Origin: SHLQ01 sp964445255
Lineage (GTDB): Bacteria; Actinomycetota; Acidimicrobiia; Acidimicrobiales; SHLQ01
DNA length: 49,885 nt
Reading direction: 5' to 3'
NCBI GenBank assembly: GCA_964445255.1
Contig: CAYUKM010000001.1
Span: forward strand, 1-49,885
Position numbers and translations under genes: made by a program
Shown: in pieces, positions 1 through 6,473 of the stretch
Position numbering within the stretch: the first letter of the stretch is position 1
Layout of the letters: every line of letters begins with the position of its first letter
The notes under the pieces: generated by a model
Seen by the model: the letters and a program-made list of their open reading frames with translations, nothing else
Database searches by the model: none
What the model was told of the DNA's origin: nothing

Positions 1-229
1 CTAACGACATCGCCTTTCCCCAGAGCGCCATCGCCGCTGTCGGGTCGAACCCCAATGCACGATGGAAACACCGATACGACTCCTCATGGTTGAAGGCATG
101 AATCCATTGACAGCCGCGGTCAAACCACATTTGGGCATCGGGAGAAGTTGTCTCGATCGCCATTCCAGCTCGACCAAGCGCAAAGTATGGCGAGGGGTCG
201 GCGGGCTCAAGATTGGCCTCGGTCATCAT
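1..229 (-). CDS. TPR-repeat protein, N-terminal part (runs off window)
   Basis: The reverse strand reads from tandem ATG codons at 229-227 and 226-224 to the left edge of the window without a stop, giving 76 residues. The text contains W-F-D-R-G-C-Q-W-M-H-A-F-N-H-E-E followed by F-H-R-A-L-G-F-D-P-T-A-A-M-A-L-W-G, the pattern of TPR proteins in which a first helix pair is followed by 'DP..A.A.WG'. Such proteins act as protein-protein scaffolds, and no catalytic residue is visible here. A GAGAAGGG stretch lies about 14 bases upstream of the start. The gene is divergent from the DUF445 gene, with a perfect hairpin repeat between them. The C-terminus is outside the window, so function cannot be refined. 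Confidence 0.6.
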   Translation of the reverse strand, partial: MMTEANLEPADPSPYFALGRAGMAIETTSPDAQMWFDRGCQWIHAFNHEESYRCFHRALGFDPTAAMALWGKAMSL

Positions 230-279
230 CTCGCTCGAACTCACCCTTCTCGTCACTGGTTGTTGATTCTAGAGTTGAC

Positions 280-316
280 GCCAAAACGTAAGGTGTCCGG
301 CACCTTACGTTTTGGC
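280..316. repeat. perfect 16-bp palindromic hairpin repeat
   Basis: Arms GCCAAAACGTAAGGTG (280-295) and CACCTTACGTTTTGGC (301-316) are exact reverse complements around the loop TCCGG. The core AAGGTG-TCCGG-CACCTT resembles the short dispersed palindromes (AAGGTGyCnGrCACCTT type) that I remember as abundant in several bacterial genomes. It lies between divergent genes, so it is not a normal 3' terminator for either. It could be a REP-like element, or a protein site or hairpin of unknown role. The hairpin itself is certain; its class is an inference. Confidence 0.75.
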
Positions 317-471
317 TGGGAGTTCGTCGTTACGTCAGGCGGCTCACGCCGCAGCCGGATCCTCCACTTTCACGATCTGGAAGACGGTCAGGACCCCCGG
401 TGAGCCGATTGACGTCCGCAACAATCGCGTGGCGAAGTTGGTCTCCTCATCCTGTTAGAAACACTTGGCCC

Positions 472-486
472 TACGATCAGGGGATG
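472..486 (+). promoter_or_regulatory. possible leaderless promoter of the DUF445 gene
   Basis: TACGAT (472-477) fits a TAnnnT -10 hexamer and is followed after six bases by the ATG at 484, so transcription would begin at the start codon. No convincing -35 box is seen. The same TAnnnT-N6-ATG spacing occurs before greA, the TetR gene and the CGNR gene in this window. Confidence 0.35.
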
Positions 487-1587
487 GAATTAGAATCGCC
501 GCCGAGCGAACGGAAGATGTCAGCCCTTGAGGTAAAGCAACGTCGCGAATTGCGGAATACGAAAATTATTGCAACAGCGTTGTTGGTCGTGGCGGCGATC
601 ATCTTCGTACTCGCTCGCGCATACGAAGAGGACATCACCTGGCTTCGCTTCGTCCGGGTTACCGCCGAGGCCGCAATGGTCGGCGCAATCGCGGACTGGT
701 TTGCCGTTATTGCATTGTTCAAGCGTCCGCTTGGGCTACCGATTCCTCATACGGCACTCGTCCCGGTTCGCAAGGATGAAATCGGTGCAGGGCTGGGCGA
801 ATTTGTGCAGTCGAACTTTCTTACCGCGGAGATCATTTCTGAAAAGCTCGAGAGCCTCGACCCGACGCGAAGTATCGGCCTTTGGCTGCGTGAACCCGAA
901 AACGCGCGGACCGTCGTTGGCGAGCTGGAGGTGCCAGCATCGGCAGTTTCAGAAGTGCTCATGGACGATGTTCGAAAGATCATGGACGTTTTGGTCCGTG
1001 AGCGGCTGGACAGAACTGCGGTAGCCCCAATCATGGCTCGGGTTGTTGGAGCAGCGATTACCTTCCTGGGAGATGACGCTGACCAACTCCACGGCATTGG
1101 AGCGGGCGCAGACGTTCGCTCGAGCGAGCTTGCCGATCGACTTCGCTCCGACGAGGGGCTCCAAGCCCAAGGAGAGATGCTCAAACAAGAGCTGCTCGCC
1201 CACCCCGAGTTCGAGGTGTGGACAAAGGGCCTTTGGACGTCGTTGCGTCAGGAGTTCGGCGACGCCGTCAGCAAGGCAGATTCGGTTGCTCGTCAACGGG
1301 TAGAAGATGCGATCGTCGTTGCGGCCAACCAGCTGGTGAGCGACCGGGAGCTGCAAGCACGCATGGACGCATGGATCGAGTCGGTCGCGATCTCCATGGT
1401 TGCGGCCGCCGGTGCAGAGATTGGAGAACTGATCGAGGACACCGTTGCTGAGTGGGATGCCGATGACTTGATCGATCGTATCGAACCGCCCTTTGGTGCC
1501 GACCTACAATTCATTCGCATCAACGGCACGCTTGTCGGTGGTCTTGCGGGTCTTGCCATCTTTGTTGCTAGCGAATGGATCTTCTAA
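484..1587 (+). CDS. DUF445 family inner-membrane protein
   Basis: This 367-residue protein belongs to the DUF445 (YjiN-like) family. The diagnostic stretch E-A-A-M-V-G-A-I-A-D-W-F-A-V-I-A-L-F is followed by a P-x-G-L-P-I-P-H-T motif. One transmembrane helix lies near residues 28-45 and a second at the extreme C-terminus (about 346-367). Between them is a long, charged, mostly helical region. The biochemical function of the family is not established. I chose ATG 484, where the family-like sequence begins and a -10 hexamer is correctly placed. ATG 517 is an alternative, and the reading frame is open further upstream but that part looks non-coding. The next gene starts about 90 bases downstream. 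Confidence 0.8.
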   Translation: MELESPPSERKMSALEVKQRRELRNTKIIATALLVVAAIIFVLARAYEEDITWLRFVRVTAEAAMVGAIADWFAVIALFKRPLGLPIPHTALVPVRKDEIGAGLGEFVQSNFLTAEIISEKLESLDPTRSIGLWLREPENARTVVGELEVPASAVSEVLMDDVRKIMDVLVRERLDRTAVAPIMARVVGAAITFLGDDADQLHGIGAGADVRSSELADRLRSDEGLQAQGEMLKQELLAHPEFEVWTKGLWTSLRQEFGDAVSKADSVARQRVEDAIVVAANQLVSDRELQARMDAWIESVAISMVAAAGAEIGELIEDTVAEWDADDLIDRIEPPFGADLQFIRINGTLVGGLAGLAIFVASEWIF

Positions 1588-1673
1588 CGCAGAGCAGTGA
1601 CAGAACGCAGGTCATTGGTCGCCGAGTTAGGGTATGACCGCTACAAACCAGGCTGATCAAGAAGGCGAAAACC

Positions 1674-2024
1674 ATGACTGAGCAATCACTATCCCTCTCC
1701 TCAACCGAACTTGGCGACATCCTCGTAGACGGTGGCGGCAACACCGTCTACTTGTTCAAAGCTGATGCCCAAGGCGAAAGCAAGTGCTACGACGACTGTG
1801 AGCAGAAATGGCCAGTCGTCGGCGCCGTGGCGAGCGTCGGTGACGGACTAGACGCATCGCTGCTTGGCACGAACACCCGCACCGACGGGTCAGCCCAAGC
1901 CACCTACAACGGTTGGCCCCTGTACCTCTTCTTCAAAGACGCGAGCCCTGGCGACGCTAACGGTCAAGGCATGAAAGACGTCTGGTACGTCGTCGATGCC
2001 CAGGGCAATGCAGTAGGCGCCTGA
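1674..2024 (+). CDS. COG4315-type 'secreted repeat' protein lacking an export signal
   Basis: The 116-residue product matches the family annotated as lipoprotein_15 or secreted repeat of unknown function. Two related segments are visible: N-T-V-Y-L-F-K-A-D ... C-Y-D-D-C-E-Q-K-W-P-V (residues 24-48) and P-L-Y-L-F-F-K-D ... W-Y-V-V-D (about 81-110). Family members are normally exported lipoproteins. This one starts M-T-E-Q-S-L-S-L-S-S with no hydrophobic stretch or lipobox, so it is predicted to be cytoplasmic unless the start is wrong. No in-frame upstream extension was found that would provide a signal peptide. An AAGGCG ribosome-binding sequence precedes ATG 1674. It ends 3 bases before fumC, suggesting co-transcription. 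Confidence 0.7.
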   Translation: MTEQSLSLSSTELGDILVDGGGNTVYLFKADAQGESKCYDDCEQKWPVVGAVASVGDGLDASLLGTNTRTDGSAQATYNGWPLYLFFKDASPGDANGQGMKDVWYVVDAQGNAVGA

Positions 2025-2027
2025 AAC

Positions 2028-3422
2028 ATGAAGATGCGCATTGAATCGGACACCCTTGGAGACATTGAGGTCCCCGACGACAAGTACTGGGGTGCCCAGA
2101 CCGAACGCAGTCTGGAGAACTTCCCCATCGGCGGTCAGCAGATGCCGATCGAGCTCATCCGGGCATTTGCTCATCTCAAGAAGGCCGCGGCGCACGTCAA
2201 CGCAGAGACTGCTGGTTTAGATACAGACAAGGCCAACGCAATCACTCAGGTCTGCGACGAGATTCTCGCCGGCGACCTCGACGACCAGTTCCCTCTCGTC
2301 GTGTGGCAGACCGGTTCGGGCACGCAGAGCAACATGAACGTCAACGAGGTTGTTGCAAACCGCGCGACCGAGGTCATGGGCGGTGATTTCCGTACCGAGA
2401 AGCTCGTCAAGGCCAACGACGACGTCAACATGAGCCAAAGCTCAAACGACACCTTCCCGACCGCAATGCACATCGCGTCGTACGACAAGATCGTCACCGA
2501 GATGCTTCCGGGAGTGCAACAGCTCCGAGATACCTTGCACGCGAAGTCGACCGAGTTTATGACGGTCACAAAGACCGGGCGTACCCACACCATGGATGCG
2601 ACGCCGTTGACGCTCGGCCAGGAGTTCAGTGGCTACGTGACTCAACTCGACCGCGGAATGGCTGCCATTGGCGACTCGCTCGTTCGCCTGACCGAACTTG
2701 CGCTCGGCGGAACCGCGGTCGGCACTGGTTTGAACACTCCCCCGGGCTACTCCGAGAACGTTGCGGAAAAAATTGCCGAACAGACTGGCCATCCCTTCGT
2801 CACTGCGGAGAACAAGTTCGAGAGCTTGAGCGCGCACGACGCCATGGTCGAGATCAGTGGTTCTCTGCGCCGCCTTGCGGTCTCCTTGATGCACATCGGC
2901 AACAACATCCGGATGCTCGCTTCAGGTCCACGTACCTCGATTGCCGAGATCATTATTCCTGCGAACGAGCCAGGCAGCTCGATCATGCCGGGCAAGGTCA
3001 ACCCCACTCAGGTCGAGGCGTTGACGATGGTGTGCGTGCAGGTCATCGGCAACGACAGCGCCGTTGCGGTTGCCGGCACTCATGGCCAATTCCAGCTCAA
3101 CGTGTTCAAGCCAGTGATGGCCTACAACGTGCTCACCAGCGCACAACTGCTCGGCGACGCATGTCGGAGCTTCAACGATCGCCTAGCCGTCGGGATCGAA
3201 CCAAATCACGACCGCATCGAAGAACTCGTGAGCAAGAGCCTCATGCTGGTAACTGCGCTCAGCCCGAAGATTGGCTACTACAAGGCCGCCGAAATCGCGC
3301 AGACTGCCAACGACAACGGCACGACGCTTCGCGAAGAAGCAATCGCGCTCGGCTATCTCAGCGCCGAAGAATTCGACGACATTGTTGTTCCTGAGAAGAT
3401 GGTCGGCGACCTGCCGGGGTAG
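2028..3422 (+). CDS. fumC: fumarate hydratase, class II
   Basis: This 464-residue enzyme interconverts fumarate and L-malate in the TCA cycle as a cytoplasmic homotetramer. The superfamily signature G-S-S-I-M-P-G-K-V-N lies near residues 317-326. The catalytic-site motif G-R-T-H-T-M-D-A-T-P is near 184-193, and G-S-G-T-Q-S-N-M-N-V-N near 97-107. Length and ends match class II (iron-independent) fumarases. Start choice lies between ATG 2028 and ATG 2034; both are close behind the preceding stop at 2024. It converges with the DsbA-like selenoprotein gene, and an inverted repeat spans its stop codon. Confidence 0.96.
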   Translation: MKMRIESDTLGDIEVPDDKYWGAQTERSLENFPIGGQQMPIELIRAFAHLKKAAAHVNAETAGLDTDKANAITQVCDEILAGDLDDQFPLVVWQTGSGTQSNMNVNEVVANRATEVMGGDFRTEKLVKANDDVNMSQSSNDTFPTAMHIASYDKIVTEMLPGVQQLRDTLHAKSTEFMTVTKTGRTHTMDATPLTLGQEFSGYVTQLDRGMAAIGDSLVRLTELALGGTAVGTGLNTPPGYSENVAEKIAEQTGHPFVTAENKFESLSAHDAMVEISGSLRRLAVSLMHIGNNIRMLASGPRTSIAEIIIPANEPGSSIMPGKVNPTQVEALTMVCVQVIGNDSAVAVAGTHGQFQLNVFKPVMAYNVLTSAQLLGDACRSFNDRLAVGIEPNHDRIEELVSKSLMLVTALSPKIGYYKAAEIAQTANDNGTTLREEAIALGYLSAEEFDDIVVPEKMVGDLPG

Positions 3423-3440
3423 ATTTCGCTTCCCCGGCAG
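3411..3440. terminator. hairpin between convergent fumC and selenoprotein gene
   Basis: CTGCCGGGG (3411-3419) and CCCCGGCAG (3432-3440) are perfectly complementary and enclose a 12-base loop that contains the fumC stop codon. The position between two convergent 3' ends fits a bidirectional terminator, although a long U tract is missing. Confidence 0.55.
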
Positions 3441-3446
3441 TTGCCT

Positions 3447-4079
3447 CTATTGGTCAGCTTCGGCCATCTGTTGCTCGATTTGCTCGACGATGTCGACATA
3501 GGTTTCGAGCGGTTGAGCACCGTTGACGAGGTACTGGTTCTCGAAGACGACGGTCGGAATTCCGGTGATGTTCAGCGCCCGCGCGCTGTTGTATTCCTCG
3601 AAGACCAGCTCTTGCATGGCCTCGGCGCGAGTCGCAATGGCCTCGTTATAGGCAACAGCGTCGACGCCGACCTCGACAGCGAGCTCGGTAAGAACAGCCG
3701 GGTTGCTGATGTCTCGGTTGTCTCGGAAATACGCAGCCGTGACGAGATCGTAGTACGCCTTGGCCTTGTCAGGAGCTAGCTCCTCGAGAACCTTGTAGGC
3801 CACCTGCGCTTCGATGCTCGAGTGCGGCTGCGGGTCGTCGGTCACCCAAGGGGTGTACTCAAGCTCTGGCTCGAATTCTCTAGGGCGTAGCCAGCCCTGG
3901 GTGTAATTGATGAAATCTTCGCGTGCCCAATCACGTGGTCCGGTGCGGAGCAAGAATGCCTTCCGCGTAATCTCTACTCGATCTCCGAAGTGTTCTTTCA
4001 ATCTGTCGAGACGCACGGTCCCGATCCAGCACCACTCTCAAATGAAGTCGGAATAGAACGTTATTTGTACGGGTCGCAT
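3447..4079 (-). CDS. DsbA/FrnE-like thiol oxidoreductase, selenoprotein (UxxC)
   Basis: Read with the in-frame TGA at 4040-4038 as selenocysteine, this is a 210-residue thioredoxin-fold protein of the DsbA/FrnE (2-hydroxychromene-2-carboxylate isomerase-like) family. It begins M-R-P-V-Q-I-T-F-Y-S-D-F-I-U-E-W-C-W-I-G. Relatives have C-P-W-C-W-I-G here, so Sec14 replaces the first active-site cysteine and C17 is the resolving one. The cis-proline loop T-G-I-P-T-V-V-F lies near residue 175. Start ATG 4079 is supported by an AGGAG box 7 bases upstream. Without Sec the call would begin at GTG 4016 and lose the active site. A SECIS-like hairpin follows the TGA. The gene lies 29 bases behind a PPOX flavoprotein gene, probably in one operon. 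The alternative, a nonsense mutation, is unlikely given TGA exactly at the redox residue, the hairpin and an intact downstream frame. Confidence 0.87.
4006..4040 (-). promoter_or_regulatory. bacterial SECIS element and Sec UGA codon
   Basis: After the UGA (4040-4038) the mRNA can form UCGGGAC / GUCUCGA (7 bp with one G-U, plus-strand 4018-4024 and 4006-4012) around the loop CGUGC (4013-4017). The loop G at its second position, followed by U, lies 22 bases after UGA. This fits the usual bSECIS description: stem of 4-16 bp, G in the first two loop positions, 16-37 bases from UGA. The loop is identical to that of the second selenoprotein gene. Confidence 0.75.
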
Positions 4080-4108
4080 TCTTAGCTCCTGTGTTTAGTA
4101 GATCTTCG

Positions 4109-4765
4109 TTAGTACAGCGTCTGCCGGTAGAAGGATTCCATATTGTCGTCGATGCGCTTCATCTCTTCGGGAGTAACGGGGCCACTGCCGGTGTGGTCGA
4201 GCATGACCTTGGCCATAGTTGGGAAGTCGCTGCGGTCCTGCTGCACGCTGGGGTCCCAGAGATTCGATCGGCGGAGCGCCTTAGCGCAGTGGATGTAAAC
4301 CTCGTCAACTTGCACCGCAATAGCGATCTTTGGGACACGACCTTTGATGTCCATCGTCTTGAGAAGGTCCGGATCTACTGTGAGCTGAGCGCCTCCGTTG
4401 ACGCGCATAGTTTCCTCAAAGCCTGGGATCAAGAAGATCAGCCCGACCCGAGGGTTCGTCACGATGTTTCTCAGCGTATCGATGCGGTTGTTGCCTGGCC
4501 GGTCAGGAATGAGCAGTGTCTTGTTGTCATCGAGGACCTTGACGAACCCAGGAGGGTCGCCCCGTGGAGTCACGTCGGCGTGGCCGTCGGCAGACTGGGA
4601 TCCAATCAGCATGAACGGCGAACGTTCGATGAAAACGCGAGCGTGTTCATGGATGTAATCCAGACACTTACTGGTGACAAATTCGTTGGCGGGGTGAAAT
4701 AACCGATCTAGGCCAGCAGCGTCGGAAACCAGGTATTCGGGATTGAGCTCGATGGGGTCTACCAT
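4109..4765 (-). CDS. PPOX-type FMN flavoprotein, MSMEG_1061-like
   Basis: The 218-residue product is a split-barrel flavoprotein of the pyridoxamine 5'-phosphate oxidase superfamily. Typical features are P-F-M-L-I-G-S-Q-S-A-D-G, D-V-T-P-R-G-D-P-P-G-F, L-L-I-P-D-R-P-G-N-N-R-I-D-T-L and P-R-V-G-L-I-F-L-I-P-G, which form the FMN/substrate barrel. It most resembles the MSMEG_1061 family, whose substrates are unknown. The next gene in the same direction, 29 bases on, is the Sec-containing DsbA-like protein, so the pair may act together in a redox or detoxification step. A palindromic operator-like sequence lies about 55 bases upstream of the start. Confidence 0.82.
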   Translation of the reverse strand: MVDPIELNPEYLVSDAAGLDRLFHPANEFVTSKCLDYIHEHARVFIERSPFMLIGSQSADGHADVTPRGDPPGFVKVLDDNKTLLIPDRPGNNRIDTLRNIVTNPRVGLIFLIPGFEETMRVNGGAQLTVDPDLLKTMDIKGRVPKIAIAVQVDEVYIHCAKALRRSNLWDPSVQQDRSDFPTMAKVMLDHTGSGPVTPEEMKRIDDNMESFYRQTLY

Positions 4766-4818
4766 GCTGGTCTTTCATCGGGGGAAAAGGCCGCCAGGAG
4801 TGGAAGCACGTTGGGAGC

Positions 4819-4840
4819 CCGAATTATTCGGACAATTCGG
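4819..4840. promoter_or_regulatory. palindromic operator candidate before PPOX-selenoprotein operon
   Basis: CCGAAT-T-ATTCGG (4819-4831) is a perfect palindrome, followed two bases later by another AATTCGG half-site (4834-4840). It lies about 55-75 bases upstream of the PPOX start on the minus strand, between that gene and the end of the TetR gene. It is likely a repressor or activator site; which protein binds is unknown. Confidence 0.45.
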
Positions 4841-4970
4841 CTCAACGGCGCCTTAGCTACGCTGCGTGGTTCAGTTTGAGCGAACCGTGTGTTGGCCGAC
4901 CGACAGTCTCTACGAACACGCTGATCACGATGCAGAAACCCGATTCGTACTTCCATCCCACTTGGTTAAC

Positions 4971-5546
4971 TCACGCCGCGGTCAGCAGCGCAGTGATGAC
5001 GTCGCCTGAGTCCGTGGGCAGATTGTTCGCGCCGCCCGCTCTGCTCAACAGCAACGAACCCTGCAGCGCAGCGAACAGTGTTGCGGCCACTGCAGGAATA
5101 GGGAGCGACAGGGCAATGTCGCCATCGCTCACGCCTTTGGCAAGTTCTTCTTCAAGCCAAATCTGTTGGGAGACGAAAAAGGCGTTGACCTCCGAGCGGG
5201 GTTTGTTTCCTACGGCTAACCATTCGGCGGAGACAGCCCCACCGAGACACAGCCGGCCGCTCTTGGCCGTTTCGCTAAACACTTCGGCATAGGCGTGAAT
5301 ACGGTCGAGTGCGGGCCCATCGGGAATTGCATCCACAACAGCCGCAAAGCGTTCTCGATAGTCGGCGGCCACCGCCGCCACCAAAGCTTCCTTATTGGGG
5401 AAGTGATGGTGGATCGACGGGGCCTTTATACCGAGTTCTTTGGCTATATCGCCATAGCTAAATCCGTTGACGCCCACTTGTTGAATGTGACGCGTTGCTG
5501 CGTCAATTACTTCGTCACGTATCGGGCGTCCGGAAGGTCGTGCCAT
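4971..5546 (-). CDS. TetR/AcrR family transcriptional regulator
   Basis: The 191-residue protein has a classical TetR N-terminal helix-turn-helix near residues 26-48 (G-F-S-Y-G-D-I-A-K-E-L-G-I-K-A-P-S-I-H-H, then H-F-P-N-K-E-A-L). A helical ligand-binding and dimerisation domain follows. It lies 30 bases downstream of an SDR gene on the same strand. A 20-base imperfect palindrome, AGTCTA-N8-GAGACT (5553-5572), sits in that gap, and two near-identical palindromes sit upstream of the SDR gene. It therefore probably represses itself, the SDR gene and perhaps the divergent FG-GAP gene. TAGACT on the minus strand is placed exactly six bases before the ATG, so the operator may cover a leaderless -10 box. 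Confidence 0.9.
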   Translation of the reverse strand: MARPSGRPIRDEVIDAATRHIQQVGVNGFSYGDIAKELGIKAPSIHHHFPNKEALVAAVAADYRERFAAVVDAIPDGPALDRIHAYAEVFSETAKSGRLCLGGAVSAEWLAVGNKPRSEVNAFFVSQQIWLEEELAKGVSDGDIALSLPIPAVAATLFAALQGSLLLSRAGGANNLPTDSGDVITALLTAA

Positions 5547-5572
5547 GGCAACAGTCTACCTAAATGGAGACT
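5547..5572 (-). promoter_or_regulatory. TetR operator 1 overlapping a leaderless -10 box
   Basis: AGTCTA-cctaaatg-GAGACT (5553-5572) matches, with one substitution, the AGTCTA-N8-TAGACT sites upstream of the SDR gene. On the minus strand the 5558-5553 half-site reads TAGACT, followed by six bases and the TetR ATG at 5546, so binding would block initiation. Confidence 0.6.
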
Positions 5573-5576
5573 CGGA

Positions 5577-6332
5577 CTAGTTTCGTCCAGCCATGACACC
5601 ACCGTCGACGTCCCAAACAGCACCGGTTACCCAGGCGAACTCATCGGACAGCAAGCGATCGATAACCGCAGCGACGTCTGAGACCTGGCCGATACGGCCG
5701 ATCGGGTGGAAGGCGTTAAAGCTGTCTAACGTCTCGCGCATTGCCTCCGGTGGTACAAACGAGTCGAAGACTGGAGTCTCGACGAGGGCTGGCGAAATTG
5801 CGTTGACGCGGATGTTGCTGTCAGCGAGTTCCATGGCGAGATGCTGGGTGAATGAATGCAAGCCTGCCTTGGCCATTGAGTATGCCGATGAAGGCGTTGC
5901 CTTGATTGCCTGCTTTGCCCACATCGAACCGATGTTCACAATCGCTCCCCCGCCGTCTGCAGCCATCTTTGCAGCTACTGCCTGGGTGATGAAGAAGATC
6001 CCACGGTTGAGTTCGTGGTAGATGTCGTAGTCCTCCATGGTGTGGTCGAGGAAGGGCTTTGGCGAGAAGTGGCCAGCGGCGTTAACCAACTGATCGATCT
6101 TCGGGCCGTTCGCGATCTGCGCGTTGAACGCATCGCGCTGGGCAGTGTCGGTGATGTCGAGCTGGATTCCCGTTGCGGTTCCGCCACCGAGGCCGTTGAG
6201 CTCGGTGACCGTTGCGTTGAGGTCCTCAGCGCTGCGGGCAACGAGGGTTACGTCGGTGCCGTTGCCGATGAGGCGAGCTGCGGTAGCTCGACCCATGCCG
6301 GTTGAACCACCAATGATGAGTGCATGTGCCAT
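5577..6332 (-). CDS. SDR family NAD(P)-dependent oxidoreductase
   Basis: This classical short-chain dehydrogenase/reductase has 251 residues. The cofactor motif G-G-S-T-G-M-G is at residues 8-14 (a variant of TGxxxGxG), then N-A-A-G near 88-91. The catalytic Ser lies in V-N-I-G-S-M-W and the Y-S-M-A-K catalytic pair follows. It ends with D-V-D-G-G-V-M. The substrate is unknown; the family reduces or oxidises alcohols and ketones. A GGAG box lies about 9 bases before the ATG. It is followed by the TetR gene after 30 bases and preceded by two operator palindromes, which suggests ligand-inducible control. Confidence 0.92.
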   Translation of the reverse strand: MAHALIIGGSTGMGRATAARLIGNGTDVTLVARSAEDLNATVTELNGLGGGTATGIQLDITDTAQRDAFNAQIANGPKIDQLVNAAGHFSPKPFLDHTMEDYDIYHELNRGIFFITQAVAAKMAADGGGAIVNIGSMWAKQAIKATPSSAYSMAKAGLHSFTQHLAMELADSNIRVNAISPALVETPVFDSFVPPEAMRETLDSFNAFHPIGRIGQVSDVAAVIDRLLSDEFAWVTGAVWDVDGGVMAGRN

Positions 6333-6347
6333 GTGTGTTTACTCCAG

Positions 6348-6367
6348 AGTCTAGTTAGTAGTAGACG
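6348..6367. promoter_or_regulatory. TetR operator 2
   Basis: AGTCTA-gttagtag-TAGACG is an N8-spaced inverted repeat with one mismatch in the last base. It lies 16 bases upstream of the SDR start codon, where binding would interfere with the SDR promoter or leader. Confidence 0.6.
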
Positions 6368-6395
6368 GTTGACCGTAGCAGTCAGTTCTCTCGAA

Positions 6396-6415
6396 AGTCT
6401 ATGTCTTACTAGACT
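6396..6415. promoter_or_regulatory. TetR operator 3
   Basis: AGTCTA-tgtcttac-TAGACT is a perfect 6-8-6 inverted repeat located midway between the SDR (minus) and FG-GAP (plus) genes. It is 48 bases centre to centre from operator 2 and could control both directions. Confidence 0.65.
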
Positions 6416-6473
6416 CTTAGGTTTGCCAATCGGATATGGTCAACCACAGCGAGAGAGGACAGGTGCAAATTCA

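Noticed and set aside
1613..1638. GGTCAT / ATGACC inverted repeat after the DUF445 gene as terminator
   Set aside because: A six-base stem with a loop of more than ten bases and no U tract is too weak to support.
3447..4016. Reading the DsbA-like gene as a pseudogene or a shorter gene starting at GTG 4016
   Set aside because: The short form has no active site and no ribosome-binding site. The longer frame has AGGAG-ATG, family homology on both sides of a single TGA at the redox Cys position, and a SECIS-like hairpin.
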